From Liquidambar formosana (Eukaryota; Streptophyta; Magnoliopsida; Saxifragales; Altingiaceae): DNA of 64,000 nt. Shown piece by piece: positions 11,053-20,319 of the stretch. The notes below the pieces were generated by a model. It saw only the letters and a list, made by a program, of their open reading frames with translations. It was not told the DNA's origin and searched no databases. Location: positions 7,492,909 to 7,556,908 of the forward strand of contig CM077823.1 of assembly GCA_039720395.1 (NCBI GenBank), given 5' to 3'. Within the stretch, counting starts at the first letter, position 1; every line of letters starts with the position of its first letter. The position numbers and the translations under genes are program-made.

Positions 11053-12856
11053 TATTTATTCAAAAAACCCGATTGGAAAAACATTATCCCTCCCTACAAA
11101 TCGAAATCGAAAAATATTGCTATTGCTATTGCTCATAATCATCTCCCAATTATGTAGGTTAGGAGAATATTTTCCAATCGTTTTTCGAACAAATACGCAT
11201 ATTACCCACAGTATTATAATAATAATAACGATAACATGCTCCACATAAACACACGGATTCCCATATGGAATCATTTGGTAAATATTAGAGCCTATGATAA
11301 GAAAATTCCATAGCATAATGCGTGTCGCGAAAACACATCCCCTTACATAATTCCTCCAAAAAATGGTACATAAATCAATACATTACATTCCCAAAAAATC
11401 CTAATACAATGGATCTACTGCAATGAATAAATAAATGGGGATGCCGCGCCACACATTATGCCTCAAGGAATATCTTATACACAGAAGGCAAACAAACATA
11501 AGCTCTATCATATTTTACCAAAAATCCATCCATTTAATCCTATAACTAACATGCTAACACATATTAAGCAATTGGTCTATTAAATGGATGGTAGGGCCAT
11601 GCTCAAACACATAAGGAGCGTGCCAATGGGTCTCATAAGGCGGGTAAAACGTTGGCGGCAATCTAATTGCGCAACGTAATAAGAATAATTAATTACACAA
11701 ATTAATTAATTAATTACCGCATGTAATTAATAGATGCACAGTTAACCCACGTCGCGTGACTCTCCCCGTGACAAAAAAATACTCCCACTTGCTCAAATAA
11801 CAAAAGTACAGCCTCTGGAAATTTTAATTTTGCATATAATAATATTATTTAATTTTTCGGTAAAGAAAAACACTAAAAATATAGTAAAATAAAAAATCCA
11901 GAAGCTATGGTGGGAGGTGCAGCACACCACAGAGTCAAATGAGCCCCAAAAAAAATTCCAAAATTTTCCAGAATGCCAAACACACCCTCACGCGCCCCCA
12001 CGCGCGCGAGTGGTGTGGTTTGAATGTATTTTTATCAATTTTTAATTAAATAAATAATTTATGGTAATTAAAAAATAAAATAAAAATTACCAAAAATTCA
12101 GAAATAAAAAATAAAAAATTCTGGAAAAAATTTGGCCAAAAATGGCCTCGGGAAGCCCCCCCACGCGCCACCACCCGCGTGTGGGCGCGTGCTGCTGCGT
12201 CAGCTTCCTTTTTTTTTTTTAATTGCAGATCCCTGTTTCACGCGCCGAGGGAGGAGCGTGCAGGCCACGCGCCGGCGAGAAGACCTCCGACGGTGACACC
12301 GTCGGCGTTATTGGACTCGTCTTAGCCTTGTGGTTCTGTCTGTGGAGTCTACCCCTCATGGGGACCCGCCACATATCCACACGCGCCCTCACTCTCCTCG
12401 GGTGAGAGTGGGCTTGCGTTTTTCCTGCACTTCATCTTCTTCCTTTGAACCTATTCGAACCAGTTTCGAATGTTCACGGGGCCATCTTCGCGGGACTATA
12501 TCTTTCACATACGATATCGGTTTTGCGCAAATTTTATGTCTACGGAAAGCCCTCGCGACGTAGTTTAACAGTATACCAATTTCCCGCATTGAAAACAGGT
12601 CTATGTGCATCAAAAATAAGCCCAAAGTTTCAGAAAAAACACAAATTCCAAAACTAGGGTTTGCGTTTTCTCTCAAAATACACGTCCGTTTCTCATGAAA
12701 TTTTGCAGGCATGTTCCTCACACATAGGAGAACACATCCATATAAAAATTTTGGGTTAAAACCCACTTTTGAAAAATGTTTTTAAACTACCCAAAAATTG
12801 TATTTTAGAGAGAGAATGCAAACCACGCGACAATAGGGCGAATCAACAACCAAATA
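11053..12856 (-). other. Long untranslated leader of the Copia element
   Basis: About 1.8 kb between PBS and gag. The part near 11990-12420 is sharply GC- and CpG-rich with repeated ACGCGC/GCGCGT phrases, while the rest is AT-rich. The short open frames here have no recognisable similarity. The CpG-rich block may fold into structured leader RNA; this is inference. Confidence 0.55.
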
Positions 12857-12868
12857 GCTCTAATACCA
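12857..12868 (-). other. Primer-binding site of the Copia element
   Basis: Read on the minus strand, TGGTATTAGAGC follows the 5' LTR after one base. It is a one-base variant of the tRNA-iMet complementary site. Confidence 0.85.
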
Positions 12869-12869
12869 A

Positions 12870-13370
12870 TGTAAATACGCTATATCTACTGCATATAGCA
12901 CTCAATAACGGGTCCAAGGACATACCTTAAGCGGAAGAGACCCGAGGATGTTTGTCGGTTGTTGTTACAAGCTCCATGTAGTCGCTACACGAATGGCTGC
13001 TCCTCCACTGCGAGTCTGACCTCCGTGTATGCTCCTCAATGTCGTGATAGCCGTAAGGATCGCTACTAGAGTCCTCCCACGCAATCCACACTACCAAATC
13101 CACTAGGCAACAATGGTGATCCTAGAAAGAGAATACTAGAGAGAGAACAATGGAGGCTGCTGTGTTCTGTGTTGTGGTGTGTCTCCATCACTTAAGAGAG
13201 ACATTCATTATATATGTGCCCCTATTCCACAGTCCAAACCCTAGCAAGAGTTGGTTTCCAAGTGCAATTAGGAAACCTCATGGAATAGGGGACTCAACCA
13301 CTGGGTCCAGCACCCACACGTGGGCGGACCATGGGTTTGGGTCACAACCCAATGACCCATATTTTTAACA
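12870..13370 (-). repeat. 5' LTR of the Copia element
   Basis: 501 bp copy of 5340-5840. Differences seen are all A/G or C/T, as expected for deamination of methylated cytosine. Confidence 0.95.
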
Positions 13371-13852
13371 CTCACCTAACCTGCCTCCTTTTTCTTCCTT
13401 CATTCATTTCTTCTCTTCTTCTCACGCCACTTTTTCTTCTTCTTTATTTTCTTTTGACTTCTATTCTCTTCTTTCTTTTCTTCTTATCTTCTTTTCTTCT
13501 TTCCACACTTCTTTCCACCGAAAACTAAGCTTCTTTTCCTTCTTTTTTTTTTTTTTTTTTCCTATTTTGTTTCTTTCTTCCTTTTGTCTTTTCCTTCCTC
13601 CACTTATTTATATATATATATTATCACATAATCTAATCATCTTTTCCACCCAATCAATTTAATATAATGTCTCCCAACATTCAGTTAATCTCAAAATATT
13701 TACAATTATCCATCTGTGTACAATTCCACTGAATATACACATAAAATAAATTAATAAATATCCAGGGTATTACACATCAAGTAATTGGTCAAAGCATAAA
13801 ACTTTCTTCCTATGTAGAGAGGGCTGCGATCAACTTATATTTGGTGTAAAGC

Positions 13853-14155
13853 TTTTTACTTTTAGACCCCTCAATATCCTTTAAGATGAATTATATTTTG
13901 TCAATCCAACCGTTAGATTAGATAATCCCCATGTACGTGTCAAATCTCAAATATATGAATCGGAATTCAGGAAGCATTTGATCTATAACTTACATTTCTT
14001 TTATAAATAAAATACTATGATTTTAAGCACTTTTTGGATGAATTGACTTGAAATTTAACATACATGACGTGCAAATATGAATGGAGTATCTATTAATCCA
14101 ATGGTAGGATTTGCAAAATATTATTTTTACAAAAAAATATTAAAGGGTGTAAAGT
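13853..14155. mobile_element. Foldback/MITE-like element with long imperfect inverted arms
   Basis: The left arm (from about CCCCTCAATATCC through CAATCCAACCGTTAGATTA) is mirrored by the complement of the right arm (TCTATTAATCCAATGGTAGGATTTGC ... TATTAAAGGGTG, shown in parts). Identity is imperfect, roughly three quarters by eye, and I could not fix a target duplication, so ends are approximate. No coding capacity. Confidence 0.5.
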
Positions 14156-14724
14156 GTCAATGAATCCCTCCCCATGTAGAGAAATAGAATATTTACATCA
14201 TTTTTTCCCCTTCCCCAACCCCCTTTTTCGCGCGGGAGGGAGCATAGTTAGTAAAATACAAAACAAAGCATATGAGACAGAATACATAAAGAATATAATT
14301 CTTTTTTTTTTTTTTTTTTTTTTTGGTAAAAGTATCATGAAAAATTCAGCCTAGACAAATGGAAACGGAAAATATACAAATAAGAGCATATACGGGTACA
14401 ATACCAATTTTGATAAAAAAAAAAAAATTGGGGACCAAAAATATGAGAATATATGCTATGTTGTTTCATTAAGTATATCACTATTAATCTGCAATTTTAT
14501 CTTGTTTTATTAAAATCTTAATCTATATATACTATTAATTAGTTTATTTTCCAAAAATATTTTCAGTTTTTGTCATAACATCATATGAAATATGAAATAT
14601 GGTCTGTCTAGCAAACGAGTAGATTCAATCATGTAATCCATAACAAACCCTAGTGGATTAAGGAGATAGAATATTACAGTGGAAAACTTGGAAATTAAAT
14701 CTTGATTTCATAAAATAAGGATAA
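14156..14724. other. AT-rich intergenic stretch, no gene seen
   Basis: Contains a poly-T run near 14302-14324 and short A runs. No coding, RNA or element signature was recognised. Confidence 0.5.
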
Positions 14725-15770
14725 ATATCAAAGATTTACAATCCCTCTATGCTTAGTCTCCCCACTCCCTTTGAAGAGTACGTACAAAGAAGAAAAGAAA
14801 TTAAAATTTTCATTGACTATCTGCCCATGCTCCTTAACTACCACACCATTCTCAACATCCAAACTCTCAATGAAATTTTTCTTCCTTTTACCACTTGCAA
14901 CTTTATGCAAAAATTTAGTGTTATGATCTCCTTTTAATTATCTCACCGGCCCTAGCCTTTTGACACCACGGAATTTCCTCTTTGAAAACAATTTCTTGAA
15001 ATATTTCCTTAAGCTCTTTCTTCTCTATCTCTTCTTAGATCACCAGTCAACACATGTTTCAAAATGATCTTGCACATCGATTCTTTTGGATATATATAGA
15101 AGCTTTTAATTCTCTAATATCACCAAAAACCTCCTTATTCCATTCCTTAATTTTATGCTTTGTCCATTTCAACCTTTGCATAAACTTGAAACCTTCCCAT
15201 CCCTAAACCGAGCTTTCATTCCACCAACCTTCAAAGCATTAACAAACTATGCTCTAACCACATATTCTCAAACCTAAAAAGGCTAGGATCCCAATTGAAG
15301 TAACCACTCTCAAACACAATTGGACAATGATCCAAAACTACTCTATGTAGTGCTTCTTGAGTAAGATTACCGTACAAGTCCTCCCACTCTACCCAAAAAA
15401 GGAACCTATATATCCAACTTGTTACACGCCAAATTTTCTTGCAAGTTTACCAAGTAAAATTAGCTTTAGAGAAAAGTTAGATCTCAAACGACACACTCTT
15501 CCAATTTTTCCTACATTACCTTTATGACATTAAAATCACCTTTAAAGCACCATTTTGGGCTGCATAACTCATGTAAGCTAAAAGGCTCTTCCCAAAATGC
15601 CTCTCTCTAACCAGTCTTATTTGGACCATAGACTCCTGATAACCTTCACTTATTGTTTTCTACCCAACTCTAATGAAAATCTCTAACACACCACCTCTAA
15701 TGCTGATGCAAACCTCTCATCCCAAATAATCAAAACCCCTCCCAACCAAGCGAGTCTAGAGTTCAGAAGC
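14725..15770 (-). pseudogene. Degenerate LINE (non-LTR) fragment: endonuclease to start of RT
   Basis: On the minus strand, in several frames, pieces typical of plant L1-type ORF2 occur in order. Near 15700-15740 a GGVLIIWDERF-like stretch and near 15630 a LSGVYGPN-like piece belong to the apurinic endonuclease domain. At 14910-14728 the frame KVASGKRKKNFIESLDVENG is the linker just before RT. Many stops and shifts intervene and RT motifs are missing, so this is an old, 3'-incomplete relic. Boundaries are approximate. Confidence 0.68.
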
Positions 15771-15869
15771 ATAGCAAAGTTTTCAACCTGCTCATTAGGT
15801 CGAATCTTCCCATGAAGCTCCGCTATGTCCAGTGAGAACTTTTGTTCTCACAAGTGTGACGTACGTACC

Positions 15870-16522
15870 TGTTTACACCCTAAAATCGGCCTAAGGATTT
15901 TTTGATTATTCGGTCAAAAGTTATCTCGGCTTTAAGGGTCGAAATTCCTCAAATCGGTCAAAGCTGGACCGTGATTTGCAATATAGTTAATTAAACCACG
16001 TGATCACATCGTGGAAAGCTGAGGTAGTGGATTTGGTTTCTGAAAGATAGTCATGGGAGGTTATAGAACGTGGGAAGTTATGGAACTAAAAGATCATGGA
16101 ATTGGGCAGTTAGCAGGCGAATAATAAGGGGCAGTTACTAATGAAGCGTATAAAAGGGTAAGCAGTCATTGGAAGAAGGCTCTCCAGGATCAATCAACAA
16201 ACCAGTTCTCAGGAACTTTATCTTTTTCACTTTCTTTTAGAATTCTAGGATTTCAAACCCAGAAACGTGTGCTCCTTTCTGGTCAAAGGCGTGTGCACCC
16301 CTTTGTTCATCACTGTAATTTCAGAAATTGATCAATGAAAATGGCTTCCTCCGTGGTGAGCTTCTTCTTTTAATTTCTGTTATTATTTTGTATTTTCAAT
16401 TGTTTGTCACAGAAAAGTCCTTGAGTCCATTCAAGGCAAGGTAGAACCCGCAATTCGTCACTGTGTACTGGCTGGCACGCTCGCGCAACCCAATCCTCAG
16501 AATCAAAATTTTGGAGGAAACA
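15870..16522 (+). repeat. 5' LTR of the Tat element
   Basis: 653 bp from TGTTTACACCC to GGAGGAAACA. It carries one TCGGCC and two TCGGTC sites near its left end and a TATA box at 16149-16156. Confidence 0.96.
16149..16156 (+). promoter_or_regulatory. TATA box of the Tat 5' LTR
   Basis: TATAAAAG within GCGTATAAAAGGG, about 280 bp into the LTR. The identical box in the 3' LTR is at 28094-28101. Strong plant core-promoter match. Confidence 0.7.
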
Positions 16523-16523
16523 C

Positions 16524-16544
16524 TTTTTGGCACGCCCGGTGGGA
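16524..16544 (+). other. Primer-binding site of the Tat element
   Basis: TTTTTGGCACGCCCGGTGGG follows the LTR directly. A TTTGGCACGCCC-type site, not the tRNA-iMet site, is usual for Tat-lineage elements. I did not assign the tRNA. Confidence 0.75.
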
Positions 16545-16593
16545 CACCATTCGTGTTATTTTCCAGTTCTAGGAGATTTGTTTTGCAACATTC

Positions 16594-19500
16594 ATGCCAC
16601 CAAAACGTGGAGGACGTGGAAAGGAAGCTTTTGGCCAAGAGTCCGGCCAAGAAGATAGTCTGGAAATCCCAGGAGATAATTCTCCTAGGAATGAAAATAC
16701 GGAAAGCCAACCATTGGACCATGCAAATGTTGCCAATGAGTTTATGGCTGCCTTCAGGATGAATTTTGATACCATGATGCACGACATATCGCAGATGATG
16801 ATGCAGCAAATGTCACTTACTATGAAGACATTTGTTGAATCTAATCAGCAGATTAGTGAGAGTCTGAATAAAAATTCGGACAAATTACTTAGCTACATGG
16901 TGGAAAAACTAGGACCAGCGTTTAAAAATAATACTCATGAAAGATCTAGTCAATACGGCCGAAAGGCCGAAGGGTCAAATAACTTTAGGTATGGGGACGT
17001 CCATCTTTTGTCCAGGCAAGATCCTTTGGGATCAAATCCATCAATATTTCGGCCAGAAGGGCAAATCCCAACTTCTGTTCATTTGGGAAGTCAATTCGGG
17101 CAGCCAAGACCGAATATTGGAACAAGTGGAGTTAAGGATAATGTGTTTTATGCCTCACCCGGGGGGCAAATTTACAATCAAATGCTGAATGACTCGTTTG
17201 ACCCAAGTCGAAATAGCAATTTTATGCTGGGAAATCAAAACGATATTCCAGTTAGAACAGGCCGATCCACGGCTGGAAACTATGGGGGTTCAAATGAAGC
17301 CCCATACAGTTATGTTGGTCAGGAAGACCTTACTCAAACCTTTCAGACCAATTTGAGGGACAATCCAAACAATTTCAGAGAAGAGATTGCCAATATCATT
17401 AGGGAACAAATAGGGGTAGGTCGACCACCAGTTAGAACAGCTTATAGTCGCCCTTACCCTGATTATATCGACCAGCTTCACGAATTTCCCAGAGGTTTTA
17501 AATTCCCTGATTTCACATTGTTTTCAGGAGAAGATAAACAGTCAACCTTTGAACATGTTGGCCGATTCACGTGCCAATGTGGCGAAGCAGGTAGTAGTGG
17601 CTATTTAAAGCTGAGACTGTTCCCAAGTTCTTTAACCGGTTGGGCATTTAATTGGTATATTAATTTACCATCAGGGTCAATTACAACATGGCAGGAAATG
17701 GAATCTCTTTTCCATATTTATTTCTGCAAGGCAGAGACCGAAATAACGGTCGCTGATTTGGCCCGAATGTGCCAGGAACCCGGTGAGAGGGTGGATACCT
17801 TTGTTCAGAGATTTCGAAATGCCCAATGTAGGTGTAGGTCGAATTTAGCACAATCTGATTGTGTCAAAATGGTGATTAGTGGGCTTAATCTAGAGAATAG
17901 AAAGAAGTTCATTGGCCAAGATTTTTTCGACTTGGGCCATCTTATGACTGCAGTGACAAAATATGAGAGGATTCTCGAGGAAGAAAACCAAAGAAGGGTT
18001 TCTTCAAGGGGAACCTATTATAGGAACCCGAATAGGGAAGTGGCTCAGATTGAAGCCATGGAAGAAAATGAAGAAACTGAAGAAGAAATCGCCCTGGCCG
18101 AACTAAACATTAATCGGCCTTATACGTGCAGGGCCCTGGTAAAGTCCAAGGTGCAGGAATTAAAGCAGAATTTCCAGAGGAGACCAAGTAATGGTAACCA
18201 GAATGGAAACAATTTTAGGGATAAGAAATATGATTTTGACCTTTCTAAAACAGAACAGATATTTGACTTGTTGTTAAAAGACGGGCAAATTAAGTTACCA
18301 GATGGGCATAAAATTCCCTCTGCCGAAGAAATGAAAGACAAAAAATATTGTAAATGGCATGATTGCTGGACACATCCAACAAATAGTTGCATTGTGTTAA
18401 GGGATGCCATCCAAAGGTCAATTAATAATGAAAAATTAAAATTTCCTGAGGAGAAGACTGTTCATCAGGTTGATGAAAACCCGTTTCCTTTTGAGTTTCC
18501 AGTTAATATGGTTGTTTTGCAGGTACATGATCCTGAAGTATCCCTTAAGGAGACCGAAAATGCTGGAAAGAAATCAGAAGAGAAAGGGAAAGCTGTAGTA
18601 CAGGTTCCTCAACAGAGGAATAAAGAGATAAAATCGGTCTCATTTATCCCAGAGGCCGAAGGTGAGACTTACGCTTACTCAGGAAGGTTGGATTCCAGTA
18701 CTGTCAAGAGATGGACTAAGGTAGCGATAGAACATCTCAGTGACATTTATGGTCACCCAATTTATTGCCGAGGATGTCACAGCAAATTGGCAATGCCTCA
18801 GTATGATCCTGGAAATTTGAAGAAAGCAGTAATTGGGGATGTGGAAGTCTCTATTTATAGAGGCGAGCTACAAGTCAGGGGCCTTAATGAGGCTAAAGTT
18901 GCAAATGCTGCGGCCAGAAGGCCGAATAAATATGAGCAGAAGTTTAGATCAAGTGGCCTGTATAAGGCCAGAATTGAGAAAGAAAAAATAATACAAGAAG
19001 AAAATGAAGAGCATGCTAGGAGTCTGAAGAAGGGATATCGGAAAACTGATGATAGCAATAAAAGAATTCGACCTGATGAATATTCAAAAGGTCAGGGTTT
19101 ACAAATCACCGTGAGAAATGATTACCGGCTTAAGGACAGTCAGGCCGGTAAGATGACAAAAGGTCAAGCGTCCAGTTCTGGGGCTATTGAAGGCGACTTG
19201 CGTGGCCTAATTAAGCCCAGAATGGTGAAACCTAGGCCGACACAGACAGAAAGGTGGGCTCAGGCACGACACCCGAAGTTCGGTCAGTCCGAAATGACTC
19301 GGACCCAGAAGAGAAGGCTCCAAAGAATGCAAGCTGAAGAAAAAAGGGAGTTGATTAAGAAGACTGGAGGATATCGAATTCGGGCTAATATTTGGAAGCG
19401 TCTAGAAGCGATTGAGGAAGAAAAGAAGTCCCTGCAAGTAGCTATCGAGAAGTGCAAAGAGGATGAAATCTTAGAAGCTGATGATTTTGATGCTGAGGAT

Positions 19501-20319
19501 GATGACACTCTTCAGTTCGGGTCTCTTCCACCAGTTAGAGTTCAGGTAAACATGGTTTTTATTTTACCTACTGATTTTAAAGCTAAGGAGGGCCAAACTT
19601 TGTCTTTCGACGATATTGATGTTGGCTTTGAAGGAAAACTTTCAATTAACGAAATTTCAGAAACTCCGAATCGGTCTACTCAGACCGAACCACCTAGTGA
19701 AGGTATTACTTTCACCAAACCTAGTGAGAATATGGCTAAACACTTGAAACCCTTATATATTAAAGCTCATTTTAATGGGAAACCAGTTTCAAGGGTTTTG
19801 GTAGATAATGGAGCCTCTGTTAATATCATGCCAGTTTCGGTTATGAAGAAATTAGGAAAAACAGAAAAGGATCTATTACCTGCAGAAGTTTCAATAGTAA
19901 ACTTTATGGGTGGAGCTGTAAAACCTGAAGGGGTTGTTCCTACAGAAGTTACTGTAGGAAATAAAACTAAAATGACGGCATTCTTCGTCATGAATTCGGC
20001 CTCGAATTATAACGCACTGTTAGGCCGTGATTGGATTCATGCAAACATGTGTGTCCCATCTTCACTTCATCAATGCTTGATGATTTGGAATGGGGATAGG
20101 GCCGAGTTAATCCAGGCCGACAATCACCCATTCGCTTTGACAACCAATTTTGCTGAGGCTGTTCTTTATGAGAAGAACATAAGGCCTTTAGAATTTATGG
20201 GATCTGATAAACATGGCCGACCCCTTAAGGTCGCTTCTCCAGTGTTGGATGGAGGAAGCCATATAAACTCGGTCTCCCTAAAGGCCGCACATGAGAATGT
20301 AAGTTTAAATGAATATTGA
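16594..20319 (+). CDS. Gag-protease polyprotein of the Tat element, 1241 aa
   Basis: The frame starts at MPPKRGGRGKEAFGQE, 50 bases past the PBS, and is uninterrupted. A retrotransposon Gag domain spans about residues 335-460 (GWAFNWYINLPSGSITTWQE, then YFCKAETEI and FVQRFRNAQCRC). Near residue 585 the cysteine/histidine cluster CKWHDCWTHPTNSC replaces a canonical zinc knuckle. A retropepsin domain near residue 1068 reads VLVDNGASVNIM, the D-x-G-A active site. Coiled, charged sequence fills 690-1020. It would form the virus-like particle and process the polyprotein. TGA at 20317-20319 ends it and overlaps, by 11 bases, the ATG of the next frame (20309). The open length fits the element's youth. 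Confidence 0.92.
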   Translation: MPPKRGGRGKEAFGQESGQEDSLEIPGDNSPRNENTESQPLDHANVANEFMAAFRMNFDTMMHDISQMMMQQMSLTMKTFVESNQQISESLNKNSDKLLSYMVEKLGPAFKNNTHERSSQYGRKAEGSNNFRYGDVHLLSRQDPLGSNPSIFRPEGQIPTSVHLGSQFGQPRPNIGTSGVKDNVFYASPGGQIYNQMLNDSFDPSRNSNFMLGNQNDIPVRTGRSTAGNYGGSNEAPYSYVGQEDLTQTFQTNLRDNPNNFREEIANIIREQIGVGRPPVRTAYSRPYPDYIDQLHEFPRGFKFPDFTLFSGEDKQSTFEHVGRFTCQCGEAGSSGYLKLRLFPSSLTGWAFNWYINLPSGSITTWQEMESLFHIYFCKAETEITVADLARMCQEPGERVDTFVQRFRNAQCRCRSNLAQSDCVKMVISGLNLENRKKFIGQDFFDLGHLMTAVTKYERILEEENQRRVSSRGTYYRNPNREVAQIEAMEENEETEEEIALAELNINRPYTCRALVKSKVQELKQNFQRRPSNGNQNGNNFRDKKYDFDLSKTEQIFDLLLKDGQIKLPDGHKIPSAEEMKDKKYCKWHDCWTHPTNSCIVLRDAIQRSINNEKLKFPEEKTVHQVDENPFPFEFPVNMVVLQVHDPEVSLKETENAGKKSEEKGKAVVQVPQQRNKEIKSVSFIPEAEGETYAYSGRLDSSTVKRWTKVAIEHLSDIYGHPIYCRGCHSKLAMPQYDPGNLKKAVIGDVEVSIYRGELQVRGLNEAKVANAAARRPNKYEQKFRSSGLYKARIEKEKIIQEENEEHARSLKKGYRKTDDSNKRIRPDEYSKGQGLQITVRNDYRLKDSQAGKMTKGQASSSGAIEGDLRGLIKPRMVKPRPTQTERWAQARHPKFGQSEMTRTQKRRLQRMQAEEKRELIKKTGGYRIRANIWKRLEAIEEEKKSLQVAIEKCKEDEILEADDFDAEDDDTLQFGSLPPVRVQVNMVFILPTDFKAKEGQTLSFDDIDVGFEGKLSINEISETPNRSTQTEPPSEGITFTKPSENMAKHLKPLYIKAHFNGKPVSRVLVDNGASVNIMPVSVMKKLGKTEKDLLPAEVSIVNFMGGAVKPEGVVPTEVTVGNKTKMTAFFVMNSASNYNALLGRDWIHANMCVPSSLHQCLMIWNGDRAELIQADNHPFALTTNFAEAVLYEKNIRPLEFMGSDKHGRPLKVASPVLDGGSHINSVSLKAAHENVSLNEY

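Larger units (their letters stand above)
5340..13370 (-). mobile_element. Full-length but dead Copia retrotransposon, 8031 bp
   Basis: Both LTRs are 501 bp, TG...CA, and the target duplication CTCAC is perfect (5335-5339 and 13371-13375). The element reads on the minus strand: LTR 12870-13370, PBS, a leader of about 1.8 kb, gag-pol 11001-6931, a non-coding stretch of about 1.1 kb, a short purine tract (complement of 5841-5852) and LTR 5340-5840. Domain order Gag, protease, integrase, RT, RNase H is diagnostic of Copia. The LTRs differ at about nine sites, all transitions. It is nested in the solo LTR 4449-13774 and is therefore younger. Confidence 0.95.
4449..13774 (-). mobile_element. Solo LTR (about 1.29 kb) split by a Copia insertion
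   Basis: The outer boundaries read TGTAACGCCCC at 4449 and GGGTATTACA ending at 13774, flanked by a perfect 5-bp duplication CATCA (4444-4448 and 13775-13779). Removing the nested Copia element and one copy of its TSD leaves 4449-5339 plus 13376-13774, about 1290 bp, with no coding sequence. This is what recombination between two LTRs of a Gypsy-type element leaves behind. Both halves are CT-rich near the break. The end ...GGGGCGTTACA read on the minus strand resembles Gypsy LTR 3' ends that precede a tRNA-Met primer site, hence the minus call, which is inferred. Confidence 0.82.
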
